Shown here: positions 35,751 to 44,929 of the stretch, one piece after another
Layout: every line of letters starts with the position of its first letter
Position numbering within the stretch: the first letter of the stretch is position 1
NCBI GenBank assembly: GCA_025059805.1
Contig: JANXDG010000035.1
Span: 62,001-126,000, forward strand
From: Endomicrobiia bacterium
GTDB taxonomy: Bacteria > Elusimicrobiota > Endomicrobiia > DTEH01
DNA length: 64,000 nt
Direction: 5' to 3'
Program-made: the position numbers and the translations under genes
Notes under the pieces: model-generated
Database searches by the model: none
What the model saw: only the letters and a program-made list of their open reading frames with translations
What the model was told of the DNA's origin: nothing

Positions 35751-36236
35751 TTAACCACGAGCGATTGCTATAACACCAGTTCTTACAAGTTCTTTAATCC
35801 CGTAAGGTTTAAGAAGATTAATAAATGCTACAAGTTTATCCTCATCACCAGTGATTTCCAGTACTAAGTTTTGATGAGAAACATCAACAATTTTTGCACG
35901 GAAAATTTCTGCAATTTCTATAATTTCAGCACGAGTTTTGTTTGTTGCATTTACCTTTACAAGGATAAGGTCGCGCTCTATATGGTCAACTTTTGAAAAT
36001 TCATAAACTTTTATCACATCAATAAGTTTATTAAGTTGTTTCTCAACTTGTTCTAAAATTTTTTCATCACCACGGACAATTATCGTCATTCTTGATATAT
36101 CAGGATTTTCAGTTTCACCCACTGCTAGTGAGTCAATATTATAACCTCTTGCAGCAAAAAGTGTTGCTATGCGTGCAAGTACACCTGGTTTGTTATACAC
36201 CAACGCTGATATTATATGTCGTTTTGTCTCCGTCAT
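35751..36236 (-). CDS. ilvN: Acetolactate synthase small (regulatory) subunit
   Basis: The 161-residue protein begins with an ACT domain: HIISALVYNKPGVLARIATL, FAARGYNIDSLAVGETENPD and RMTIIVRGDE. The second half (HIERDLILVKVNATNKTRAE and GDEDKLVAFINLLKPYGI) is the small-subunit C-domain, ending ELVRTGVIAIARG as usual. It activates the large subunit and mediates valine feedback. It is unusually far, 312 bases, from ilvB and has its own promoter-like sequence. Confidence 0.94.
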   Translation of the reverse strand: MTETKRHIISALVYNKPGVLARIATLFAARGYNIDSLAVGETENPDISRMTIIVRGDEKILEQVEKQLNKLIDVIKVYEFSKVDHIERDLILVKVNATNKTRAEIIEIAEIFRAKIVDVSHQNLVLEITGDEDKLVAFINLLKPYGIKELVRTGVIAIARG

Positions 36237-36548
36237 ATATTATCTCCTATAATTTTGTGAATATTTCATAAATTTTTTTCTCTATTAACAAAAAATGTAT
36301 TTCTGTTTCTCTCTCAATTTCTCTAATTAAAGTAATATATTCCAATATGTTTAATATTCTGAAAATAGTGTAATTATAACTTTTTATAGAAATCGTCAAA
36401 CTTTTTTATTTCTAAAAACTGTTTTTGAGCATCATAAATCTCATTAGGAATTTGTAAAATTGAACAACTTCATTTAATCTCACTATGTTGTTGCAAGATT
36501 TTGTTTAACGTTTGTGTTATTTACATAAAAAGCTAAACAGTAGTTTCT
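36237..36548. other. 312-bp gap between ilvB and ilvN with ORF-like remnants
   Basis: This is the only gap over 300 bases. On the minus strand one frame without a start codon reads SCSILQIPNEIYDAQKQFLE and then IKKFDDFYKKL before its stop. A second, overlapping frame from a TTG reads TISIKSYNYTIFRILNILEY, then ITLIREIERETEIHFLLIEK and KIYEIFTKL. Both look protein-like but are rich in A/T-coded residues. They may be a decayed small gene or chance. A promoter-like pair lies within it. No terminator hairpin or tRNA was seen. Confidence 0.35.
36373..36399 (-). promoter_or_regulatory. Possible promoter for ilvN
   Basis: TTGACG (36399-36394) and a perfect TATAAT (36378-36373) lie on the minus strand, separated by 15 bases. 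The spacing is two bases short of ideal. It would give a leader of about 130 bases before ilvN, in the 312-bp gap, so ilvN and the fumarase genes could be expressed independently of ilvB. Confidence 0.35.
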
Positions 36549-38279
36549 CTATGCTAAACTTGTGATAACTTCATCCAGTGCAGCACCTGCAGGTACCATT
36601 GGAAAAACATTTTCTTCTTCTTCAATCCAAAAATCAATAATTACAGGTTTATCTTCTATTTCAAACGCTTTCTTTAAAACTGATCCCACATCATCTTTTT
36701 TCGTAACACGATATCCTTCAGCTTTGTACGCTCGTGCAACTTCTACAAAATCTGGTACAGGTTCACATTCTACCCTGCCAAGTTTTTTAGTGCAGAGATA
36801 AGTTTGAGAATATCGTTTATTATAGAATAACTCTTGCCATTGACGTACCATTCCAAGATAACCATTGTTCATTATACAGACAATAACATTAACTTTGTTA
36901 ATAACAGCAGTTGCAAGTTCTTGTATGTTCATTTGAAACGAACCATCTCCTGCAATGACAACAACTTTTTCCTCTGGCTTGCCTAACTTTGCACCAATAC
37001 CTGCAGGGAAACCATAACCCATTGTACCTAACCCACCTGAAGATAAAAATTTCCTAGGACCATTTGGTTTATAATACTGTGCAGCCCACATTTGGTTCTG
37101 CCCTACTTCAGTCACAACAATTGCATCACCTTTTGTAATTTTGGTTATTTCCTCAATAATATACTGAGGTCGCAGTTTCTCATCATTTTTGTATTTCATT
37201 GGATATTTTTCTTTCCATTCTTTTATTTGTTTTAACCATTCTATATGTTTTTTTGGTTTGACAAGTTTCAGAAGATCCTGTAATACAAGTTTGCAATCAC
37301 CAACAACTGGTATGTCAGCAGTTACATTTTTAGATATACTTGTTGGATCAATATCAATATGTGCAATATGTTCAGCTTTAGGTGCAAACGATGCAAGTTT
37401 ACCTGTACACCTATCATCAAACCGTGCCCCAACAGCAATTATTAAGTCTGCATTTTGCATTGTCAGGTTTGCATAAACAGTCCCATGCATACCTAACATC
37501 CCTAAATATAGTTCATGGTCGCAAGGAAAAACACCTATGGCCATTAAAGTTGTCGTGACAGGTATATGACAGGTTTCTGCAAGTTCTCTTAGTTCTTCTG
37601 ACGCGCCTGAAATCACAGCACCACCACCAACATACAAGACTGGTTGTTTCGCATTATTTATCGCATCAGCTAATTTTTTTATTTGTAACGGATGTCCTTT
37701 ATATGTAGGTTTGTATGACAGAAGATCAACTTTTGACGGCCAAATAAATTCTGTCTTTGCACGTTGGATATCAACAGGGATATCAATTAATACAGGACCC
37801 GGCCTTCCCGTAGAAGCTATGTAAAACGCTTCTCTGATAATTTTTGCAAGATCTTTTACATCTTTCACAAGGTAGTTATGTTTAGTGATAGGTCTTGTTA
37901 TACCTGTTGTATCTGCCTCTTGGAACGCATCGTTACCAACAAGATGTGTAGCAACTTGTCCTGTGAAAGCAACTATCGGTACTGAATCCATATAAGCTGT
38001 AGCTATCCCTGTGGTAAGATTTGTCGCACCGGGACCCGAAGTTGCAATACATACACCTACTTTACCGGTAGCACGAGCGTAACCATCTGCCATATGTGCT
38101 GCACCTTGTTCATGTCTTGTAAGTATAAATTTTATTTTTTTGGAGTCATATATTTTATCAAATATAGGCAATACAGCACCGCCTGGAATACCAAATATTA
38201 TCTCTACACCTTCTTTCTCCAAGGATTCTATAAAAATCTCAGCACCAGTTTTTTCAATGGATAAAGTTTTCCTTGTCAT
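36549..38279 (-). CDS. ilvB: Acetolactate synthase large (catalytic) subunit
   Basis: The 576-residue thiamine-diphosphate enzyme condenses pyruvate with pyruvate or 2-oxobutyrate. Motifs are IIFGIPGGAVLPIFD, FILTRHEQGAAHMADGYARA (catalytic glutamate), the FAD-binding central domain, and VVIAGDGSFQMNIQELATAV with IMNNGYLGMVRQWQELFY (GDG...NN ThDP motif). The length is typical. It lies 33 bases after ilvD. A long gap separates it from ilvN. Together with CimA and IlvD it supplies valine, leucine and isoleucine. Confidence 0.96.
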   Translation of the reverse strand: MTRKTLSIEKTGAEIFIESLEKEGVEIIFGIPGGAVLPIFDKIYDSKKIKFILTRHEQGAAHMADGYARATGKVGVCIATSGPGATNLTTGIATAYMDSVPIVAFTGQVATHLVGNDAFQEADTTGITRPITKHNYLVKDVKDLAKIIREAFYIASTGRPGPVLIDIPVDIQRAKTEFIWPSKVDLLSYKPTYKGHPLQIKKLADAINNAKQPVLYVGGGAVISGASEELRELAETCHIPVTTTLMAIGVFPCDHELYLGMLGMHGTVYANLTMQNADLIIAVGARFDDRCTGKLASFAPKAEHIAHIDIDPTSISKNVTADIPVVGDCKLVLQDLLKLVKPKKHIEWLKQIKEWKEKYPMKYKNDEKLRPQYIIEEITKITKGDAIVVTEVGQNQMWAAQYYKPNGPRKFLSSGGLGTMGYGFPAGIGAKLGKPEEKVVVIAGDGSFQMNIQELATAVINKVNVIVCIMNNGYLGMVRQWQELFYNKRYSQTYLCTKKLGRVECEPVPDFVEVARAYKAEGYRVTKKDDVGSVLKKAFEIEDKPVIIDFWIEEEENVFPMVPAGAALDEVITSLA

Positions 38280-38312
38280 TTTTCAAATTCACTCCTTACT
38301 CAAAGGATAATT

Positions 38313-40073
38313 TCATTTGACTGTATTTCTTGTTTTCAAAACAGCGCCTTCTGACGCTGAAGTTACAAGTTCAACATATCTTGAAAGCCATCCTGTTTTA
38401 AACTTTTTCTCTCTTGTTGCTAACTCACCTTGAAGTCGTGCAAGACGTGCACCTAACTCTGTAGAAGTGAGCCGTACATTAAGTTTTCGGTTAGGAATAT
38501 CAATTTCTATAATATCGCCATCCTGTAAAACACCAATTGGTCCACCGGCAGCCGCTTCAGGTGAAACATGACCTATACACGGACCTCTTGTTCCACCTGA
38601 AAATCTACCGTCCGTTATTAATGCAACTTTATCTGCTAACCCCATCCCTTGGATGATACTAGTTGGGCCTAACATCTCTCTCATCCCAGGGCCACCTTTT
38701 GGTCCTTCGTATCTTATTACTATTACATCACCCTTTTTAATTTTTTTATGAAGAATTGCGTTCATAGCTTCTTGTTCAGAATTAAACACTACAGCTGGAC
38801 CTATAAATTTTCTCATTTGTGGTAGTACCGCAGATTGTTTAACCACTGCACCTTCAGGAGCAAGATTTCCGTAAAGTATTGCTAACCCACCTTCGGTTGA
38901 GTATGGTTTTTTGTATTTAATAACTTCTTCATCTTCTACCCTACCTTGAGCTGCTATTTCCAATATATCTTTTCCACTAACGGAAATATTTGATTTCAAA
39001 AATTTTCTTAAAACATTCAATACTGCTGGTATTCCACCTGCTTTATGCAAATCTTCCATATACAAATCGCCTGCTGGCTCCAACCTTACTATGTTTGGCA
39101 CCATACGTGAAATTTCATCAAACAGTTTCAGGTCAAGTTTGACACCGGCTTCATAAGCAATAGCTTTAAGATGCAACACTGTATTTGTTGATCCTCCCAT
39201 TGCTAAGTCTACAACAATAGCGTTGTTAATTGCATTTTGTGTTAATATCCTCATTGGTGTCAAGTTTTCATAAACCATCTGTACTATACGTCTACCAGAT
39301 TCATATGCTATACGTTTTTTTTCTGAAGAAACTGCAAGTGAAGTTGCACAATATGGTAATGATAATCCCATAGCTTCGCATAAACATGCCATAGTGTTTG
39401 CAGTATACAATCCCTGACATGAACCTGCCCCTGGACATGCTCTACATTCTAAATCTTGTAATTCTTCAGCTGTAATTTTACCTGCCTCAAACAATCCTAC
39501 TGCTTCAAACGTATCCCTAACTAACGATCTTCGTTTACCCTTGTAATATCCTGCAAGCATTGGCCCGCCGGTTACAACAATCGTAGGAATGTTAACATTC
39601 AACCTCACTGCACCCATTATCATCCCCGGCGTAATCTTATCACAGTTTGTTAACAAAACTAATCCGTCAAAACAATGTGCTTTTGCCATTGTCTCTATGG
39701 AATCTGCAATGAGTTCCCTTGAAGGTAAAGAATAATGCATACCTAAATGTCCCATTGAAATACCATCACATACGCCTATTACTCCGAAAACAAACGGTAC
39801 GCCACCAGCTTCAACTATCCCGCGTTCAATCCAACGTTCTAACTCGCGCATATGAATATGTCCAGGCACAATATCGCTATATGCAGAAGCTATCCCTATA
39901 AACGGTTTTGACAAGTCTGAACTGGAGATACCTGTAGCATAAAGTAGCGCTCTATGTGGTGCACGGATACTACCTTTCTTTATCTGGTTACTAACTAAAT
40001 CTTTACTTGGCAAATGTTGACTTGTTTTTTGTGCTGTAATTTTCTTTTTGCGAGTACGTTTATGTGTACTCAT
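38313..40073 (-). CDS. ilvD: Dihydroxy-acid dehydratase
   Basis: The 586-residue iron-sulfur enzyme dehydrates dihydroxy acids in valine/isoleucine synthesis. Cluster cysteines lie in [16 protein letters not shown] and [39 protein letters not shown] and [13 protein letters not shown] are the C-terminal active-site motifs. There is a basic N-terminal extension of about 25 residues ([18 protein letters not shown]) before the usual start; it is unique to this copy as far as I can tell. A GGAGG ribosome site precedes the ATG. It is the second gene after cimA. Confidence 0.95.
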   Translation of the reverse strand: MSTHKRTRKKKITAQKTSQHLPSKDLVSNQIKKGSIRAPHRALLYATGISSSDLSKPFIGIASAYSDIVPGHIHMRELERWIERGIVEAGGVPFVFGVIGVCDGISMGHLGMHYSLPSRELIADSIETMAKAHCFDGLVLLTNCDKITPGMIMGAVRLNVNIPTIVVTGGPMLAGYYKGKRRSLVRDTFEAVGLFEAGKITAEELQDLECRACPGAGSCQGLYTANTMACLCEAMGLSLPYCATSLAVSSEKKRIAYESGRRIVQMVYENLTPMRILTQNAINNAIVVDLAMGGSTNTVLHLKAIAYEAGVKLDLKLFDEISRMVPNIVRLEPAGDLYMEDLHKAGGIPAVLNVLRKFLKSNISVSGKDILEIAAQGRVEDEEVIKYKKPYSTEGGLAILYGNLAPEGAVVKQSAVLPQMRKFIGPAVVFNSEQEAMNAILHKKIKKGDVIVIRYEGPKGGPGMREMLGPTSIIQGMGLADKVALITDGRFSGGTRGPCIGHVSPEAAAGGPIGVLQDGDIIEIDIPNRKLNVRLTSTELGARLARLQGELATREKKFKTGWLSRYVELVTSASEGAVLKTRNTVK

Positions 40074-40192
40074 TTTGACCTCCGCAATTATAAATTTACT
40101 TCAACTAAAAAGAATTAACAAACATACAGAAATAAAAATTAAGGCAAAAAATATAAAGAAAATTTTGTTTATGCTAAAATCAAAAATTATTC

Positions 40193-41794
40193 TCACAAGT
40201 TTTTGATACGTTTTAGTAACCTATATTCAATTGCGTCAACCAATGCTTCCCACGACGCTTCTATTATATTTTCTGAAACACCAACAGTACTCCAAGTTTC
40301 ATCTTTTGACATTGATTCAATGTTAACCCTTACTTTAGCAGCAGTACCAGCCTGTGGATTAATCACACGTACTTTGAAATCAACAAGTTTTATATCTTTT
40401 AATTCAGGATAATACTTAATTAAAGCTTTTCTAAGAGCGTTATCCAATGCGTTAACTGGACCGTCTCCTTCAGCTACAACATGTTCTTCTTTGTCTCCCA
40501 CAACTAATTTTAGAGTAGCCTCTGTTATAAGCTCATTTTTTTCTGGTCTAAACTCTACTATAACTCTGAAACCTGTTATTCTAAAAAATGATTTATAAAG
40601 ATTCAAAGTTTTCAATGCAAGTATGACAAAAGAACTTTCCGCATTTTCATATGAATACCCTTGATATTCTTTTTCTTTGATTGCTTTAACTATTTTGCTG
40701 ACATGTTCTTCAGAGAGATCTAACCTAAGCCCATGATGTTTAAACATCAAACTTGACTTACCTGCGAGTTCTGAAATTAATATTTTTCGTTCATTACCTA
40801 CAACTTTAGGATCAATATGTTCGTATGTTTTCTTTTCCCTTGCTACAGCAGACGCATGGATGCCACCTTTATGGGCGAACGCTGACGCGCCAACATACGG
40901 TTGTCTATCATTTGGAATTAAATTACAAATTTCATACACTGACAATGAAATCTCAGTAAGTTTTCTAAGATTTTCTTTCGGTATAACTTTATATCCCAGT
41001 TTCAACATTAATCCAGGAATTACTGAACACAAGTTTGCATTGCCACAACGTTCACCTAAACCGTTTATTGTCCCTTGAATATGTCTGCATCCATTTTGTA
41101 CTGCCACAATAGTGTTTGCCACAGCACAGTCAGAATCGTTATGTGCATGTATTCCTAATTTTACACTAATTTTTTTTGAATCAAAAAAATGTTTAACATC
41201 TCTAACGATAGATGCTACTTCTTCAGGTAAACACCCGCCGTTAGTATCGGCAAGAACAATACAGTCTGCACCAGCTTCATACGCTATATATAAACATTTT
41301 AATGCATATTCTTTATCTGATTTATATCCGTCAAAGAAATGTTCCGCATCATAAATCACTTCTAATCCGTTGTTCTTGAGGAACTTTATAGAATCATAAA
41401 TCATATTTATATTTTCTTCTAAAGTAGTTTGTAATGCTTTTTCTACATGTAGTTTCCATGTTTTACCAAAAATACAAGCTACATCAACACCAGATTTTAA
41501 AATTAAATCTAAATTTTGGTCTTGCTGTGGTTTAATATTTTTCCTACGTGTTGAACCAAATGCTACAATTTTTGATTTTTTAAGTTTTAAATGTTTTACT
41601 TCTTTAAAAAACTCTATATCTTTAGGATTACTACCTGGCCAACCACCTTCAATATAGTCCACACCTAAATTATCAAGCAATTCTACGATTTTTAACTTAT
41701 CACCTACGGAAAAGCTAACACCTGGTGTCTGCGCACCGTCACGTAATGTCGTATCAAAAACTTCAATTTTTTCTTCTAATTTATTTTTTTTCAT
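40193..41794 (-). CDS. cimA: (R)-citramalate synthase
   Basis: The 533-residue DRE-TIM protein condenses pyruvate with acetyl-CoA to citramalate, a threonine-independent route to isoleucine. Motifs are VFDTTLRDGAQTPGVSFSVG, DYIEGGWPGSNPKDIEFF, ADTNGGCLPEEVASIV, HNDSDCAVANTIVAVQNG and HIQGTINGLGERCGNANL. The GGWPGSNPKD and length match citramalate synthase (TIGR00977 type) rather than 2-isopropylmalate synthase. The C-terminal LeuA-like regulatory domain carries the usual Ile-type feedback fold. It is the first gene of the ilv operon. Confidence 0.92.
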   Translation of the reverse strand: MKKNKLEEKIEVFDTTLRDGAQTPGVSFSVGDKLKIVELLDNLGVDYIEGGWPGSNPKDIEFFKEVKHLKLKKSKIVAFGSTRRKNIKPQQDQNLDLILKSGVDVACIFGKTWKLHVEKALQTTLEENINMIYDSIKFLKNNGLEVIYDAEHFFDGYKSDKEYALKCLYIAYEAGADCIVLADTNGGCLPEEVASIVRDVKHFFDSKKISVKLGIHAHNDSDCAVANTIVAVQNGCRHIQGTINGLGERCGNANLCSVIPGLMLKLGYKVIPKENLRKLTEISLSVYEICNLIPNDRQPYVGASAFAHKGGIHASAVAREKKTYEHIDPKVVGNERKILISELAGKSSLMFKHHGLRLDLSEEHVSKIVKAIKEKEYQGYSYENAESSFVILALKTLNLYKSFFRITGFRVIVEFRPEKNELITEATLKLVVGDKEEHVVAEGDGPVNALDNALRKALIKYYPELKDIKLVDFKVRVINPQAGTAAKVRVNIESMSKDETWSTVGVSENIIEASWEALVDAIEYRLLKRIKNL

Positions 41795-41827
41795 AATTTA
41801 ATAAAAAGCAACAAGATTGTTTAAGCG

Positions 41828-41855
41828 TTTATAAAAATTCTTAATATAAAATCAA
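41828..41855 (-). promoter_or_regulatory. Possible promoter of the cimA-ilvD-ilvB operon
   Basis: TTGATT (41855-41850) and TATAAA (41833-41828) lie on the minus strand with a 16-base spacer. They are in the 64-bp gap between the hisB stop and the cimA start, about 35 bases upstream of the ATG. No leader peptide or T-box-like element is seen before cimA. Confidence 0.4.
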
Positions 41856-41858
41856 TAC

Positions 41859-42449
41859 TTACAACTTACCCTTTGTCGTAGGGATACTACGGATTGACTT
41901 CTTCCTACATACTGCCTGACCCAAAGCTCTACCTAAACTCTTAAATATTGACTCACAGATATGATGATTATCCTCTCCAGCAACAACTTTTATATGCAAA
42001 GTAATTTTGCCTTCATTAACAAAAGATTTCAGGAATTCACGAATTAATCTATAATCAAAAGCTGATTTTTTGTATTCAGGGAAAAATTTTACATTGTAGA
42101 CGAGATTAGGCCTACCTGAAATATCAACAACAACATAAGATAGAGCTTCATCCATAGGTGTTAGGACTTCTGCATACCTGTTTATCCCACTTTTATCACC
42201 TAAAGATTTAAACAACGCCGTACCTAAACATAATCCGATGTCTTCAACCAAATGGTGATCATCAACATCAGTATCACCATACGCTTTGATGTATAAATCA
42301 AAACTACCATGGAATGCAAATTGTTCCAACATATGGTCTAAAAAAGGTATTGTTGTTGAAATTTTATATTTACCTTTACCATCTAAATTAAGTTTTAAAC
42401 TAACATTTGTTTCTTTTGTTACTCGGTTTACCTTTGCTATCCTTTGCAT
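41859..42449 (-). CDS. hisB: Imidazoleglycerol-phosphate dehydratase
   Basis: The 196-residue enzyme removes water from imidazoleglycerol phosphate in histidine synthesis. Motifs are RVTKETNVSLKLNLDGKGKY, IPFLDHMLEQFAFHGSFDLY, DTDVDDHHLVEDIGLCLG and GEDNHHICESIFKSLGRALG, with the paired metal-binding HH residues. An AGGAGA ribosome site lies just before the ATG, inside the hisD tail. The gene overlaps hisD by 50 bases. It is a monofunctional HisB without phosphatase domain. Confidence 0.95.
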   Translation of the reverse strand: MQRIAKVNRVTKETNVSLKLNLDGKGKYKISTTIPFLDHMLEQFAFHGSFDLYIKAYGDTDVDDHHLVEDIGLCLGTALFKSLGDKSGINRYAEVLTPMDEALSYVVVDISGRPNLVYNVKFFPEYKKSAFDYRLIREFLKSFVNEGKITLHIKVVAGEDNHHICESIFKSLGRALGQAVCRKKSIRSIPTTKGKL

Positions 42450-43638
42450 TTGTTTCTCCTGTTATAACAAGTTTCTTTAAACGTTCACTATGCCAATGCA
42501 TACCTTCAACTTTTGCCAAAGTTATAGCATGTGGTGATAACGATTTAACCGCTTTCTGTGAAAGTTTAACAATACTTATTTTTTTTAGAAAACTTACCAC
42601 GGATAAGCCAGAAGAAAATTTTGCAGTTTGTCCTGTAGGCAACACATGTGATGGCCCTGCTATATAATCACCGAACACTGCTGAAGGATGATCTCCATAA
42701 AAAATAGCACCAGCATTGTTAACTTTCTTGAGAAAAATTTGATGTTTCTTGGTTAACAATGTCAAATGTTCAGGTGCAATGTTGTTTATTAACTCACATG
42801 CTTTATCAATGTTAGGTTGATAAATGATTTTTATCTGTGGTAGAAACTCAAGTGCATAAGTTGTTATAAACTTTTTAACCTTGTAAATAACATTTTTACT
42901 AAGTCCTATAAAATAACTTTTTGCGTTCTTGTCATGTTCTGCTTGAGCAAGAAGTTCATATGCAATCTCTTCACTATTAGATTCCTCATCTCCTACAACT
43001 ACTACTTCAGAAGGTCCTGCGAGAAGATCTATCCCTACAACACCTACTAACTGTCTCTTAGCTTCCGTAACCCAGATATTGCCTGGCCCTACAACCATTT
43101 CCACCTTTGGTACTGTTTGAGTACCAAATGCTAACGCTGCGATTGCTTGTACACCGCCTATTTTATAAACTTCTTTTATACCAAGTTTATATGCAGTGTA
43201 AAGAAAATAATTCGTAACATTTCTTGGCGGTGTTACCACCACAACATTTTTTACTCCTGCAACCTGTGCAGGTATCACTGTCATTACAAGAGTTGAAATA
43301 TAATTATATCCATACTTACCTCCGGGAATATATATACCTGCAGATTCTAAAGGTACAAATTTCTGTCCTGTAATAATACCATTATATTTTGTTGTCCATA
43401 ACTTTTTTATTTTTTTATACTCTTCATTGTGAAATTTTTTAACATTCTTGATTGCTAAATCAATAGCAGAAACAAAGTGTTTGTCAAGTTTTTTATTTAT
43501 ATGAACTTTTTCTACTAAATCTTCACTTTTTGTAATACTTACATCATCATATAATGAAGCATATTTTATCACTGCTTGATCACCAAAATTTTTCACATCT
43601 TCTATAATCTTAGCAACTTTTTTAGTTATATTTGTCAT
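42400..43638 (-). CDS. hisD: Histidinol dehydrogenase
   Basis: The 412-residue enzyme oxidises histidinol to histidine. Recognisable segments are FVPLESAGIYIPGGKYGYNY, ALAFGTQTVPKVEMVVGPGN, DLLAGPSEVVVVGDEESNSE, LLAQAEHDKNAKSYF and FGDYIAGPSHVLPTGQTAKF. The metal and catalytic histidines lie in AEHD, IAPEHLTLLT and GPSHVLPT. The N-terminus lacks about 25 residues of the usual start. The C-terminus has an extra tail (GETNAKDSKGKPSNKRNKC) beyond the normal EGMHWHSERL end, which runs 50 bases into hisB. It lies 2 bases after murA. Confidence 0.94.
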   Translation of the reverse strand: MTNITKKVAKIIEDVKNFGDQAVIKYASLYDDVSITKSEDLVEKVHINKKLDKHFVSAIDLAIKNVKKFHNEEYKKIKKLWTTKYNGIITGQKFVPLESAGIYIPGGKYGYNYISTLVMTVIPAQVAGVKNVVVVTPPRNVTNYFLYTAYKLGIKEVYKIGGVQAIAALAFGTQTVPKVEMVVGPGNIWVTEAKRQLVGVVGIDLLAGPSEVVVVGDEESNSEEIAYELLAQAEHDKNAKSYFIGLSKNVIYKVKKFITTYALEFLPQIKIIYQPNIDKACELINNIAPEHLTLLTKKHQIFLKKVNNAGAIFYGDHPSAVFGDYIAGPSHVLPTGQTAKFSSGLSVVSFLKKISIVKLSQKAVKSLSPHAITLAKVEGMHWHSERLKKLVITGETNAKDSKGKPSNKRNKC

Positions 43639-43640
43639 AA

Positions 43641-44927
43641 CTAATCTTCTTGTATTCTTTTAATTTTCGCACCTAAAGAGGTGAGTTTATCTGCTAAATT
43701 TTCGTATCCTCTATCCAGATGGTAAATATGAGAAATCTTACTAATACCTTCGGCAGCAAGTCCCGCTAAAACCAAAGCTGCTCCTGCTCTCAAATCTGAA
43801 ACCATAACTTCCGCACCTTTAAGTTTCTCTACACCAGTAACGATAGCAGTGTTACCATCTACTACAATATTTGCTCCCATACGGTTAAGTTCTGAAACAT
43901 GTAAAAATCTATTTTCAAAAACTGTTTCTTTTATTTTACTTACACCTTTAGTAATACTCATTAATGCCATAAATTGTGCTTGAAGATCTGTAGGGAAATA
44001 TGGGTATGGTCGTGTTGTAATATTCTGTGGTTTCAACATTTTTACCCAACGAATATAAATTTTATCTTCTTCAGTTTCTATTTTTAAACCAGAAGACCTT
44101 AATTTTTTTATTACATAACTCAAATGCTGTGGTACTGTTTGTTTAAGCAAAAGTTCACCTTTTGTGATTCCTGCAGCAATAATGTAAGTACCCGTTTCAA
44201 TTCTATCAGGTATAACTTTATGTTCAATTTTTGATGATAAAAATTTTTTACAACCAACGATTCTTATTATATTAGTACCAGCACCTTCAATTTTCACACC
44301 TAATTTTTTCAAAAATTCTGCTAAGTCAACAATTTCAGGTTCAGTAGCTGAGTTCACAATTGTTATTTCCTGTGGTATTTTTGACGCGAATAACATAATA
44401 TTTTCTGTTGCACCAACAGAAGGATAACGAAACCTCACAACATTTTTCTTAACCCGAGCCTTGTTTTTTATAAACACTTCGTATCCGCCATCCACATAAT
44501 GATCTACACCTAACTGTTCAAAAGCTTTGATATGAATATCAACTGGCCTTGCTCCTATTGCACAACCTCCAGGTAAAGCTGCTTTCACTTTGTTGTAATT
44601 AGCAAGTAGTGCACCTGAGACCAAAAAACTTGCCCTCATTTTTTTTATAAGTTCATAAGGTGCTATTACATATCCCTTTTCTTTATAAGGTTCTCGGTTG
44701 GAGATAATTTTTATACATGAATGGTCAACCCAGTATACTTTTTTACCTAAGTATTCAATAATAGATATTGTTGTTTGTATATCTTTTAAGAAAGGAACAT
44801 TATACAAAACTACTTCATTATCAGTTAGCAACGATGCTATAATTATTGGCAGTGCTGCATTTTTGGAACCAGAGATGATAACTTCACCTTTAAGTTGACT
44901 ACCACCTTCAATTACATACTTTTCCAT
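43641..44927 (-). CDS. murA: UDP-N-acetylglucosamine 1-carboxyvinyltransferase
   Basis: This enzyme adds enolpyruvate to UDP-GlcNAc, the first committed step of peptidoglycan synthesis. Motifs are KYVIEGGSQLKGEVIISGSK, NAALPIIIASLL, ALPGGCAIGARPVDIHIKAF (active-site cysteine in GGCAIGARP) and FPTDLQAQFMALM. The ORF track starts two codons early at TTG (44933), overlapping the prmC stop. The ATG at 44927, giving MEKYVIEGG, matches the family start and yields 428 residues. The protein carries cysteine rather than the fosfomycin-resistant aspartate. Confidence 0.95.
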   Translation of the reverse strand: MEKYVIEGGSQLKGEVIISGSKNAALPIIIASLLTDNEVVLYNVPFLKDIQTTISIIEYLGKKVYWVDHSCIKIISNREPYKEKGYVIAPYELIKKMRASFLVSGALLANYNKVKAALPGGCAIGARPVDIHIKAFEQLGVDHYVDGGYEVFIKNKARVKKNVVRFRYPSVGATENIMLFASKIPQEITIVNSATEPEIVDLAEFLKKLGVKIEGAGTNIIRIVGCKKFLSSKIEHKVIPDRIETGTYIIAAGITKGELLLKQTVPQHLSYVIKKLRSSGLKIETEEDKIYIRWVKMLKPQNITTRPYPYFPTDLQAQFMALMSITKGVSKIKETVFENRFLHVSELNRMGANIVVDGNTAIVTGVEKLKGAEVMVSDLRAGAALVLAGLAAEGISKISHIYHLDRGYENLADKLTSLGAKIKRIQED

Positions 44928-44929
44928 AG

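Noticed and set aside
40074-40192. Riboswitch, T-box or leader peptide upstream of ilvD
   Set aside because: The 119 bases are AT-rich with no stable stem, no specifier loop and no run of Ile/Leu/Val codons.
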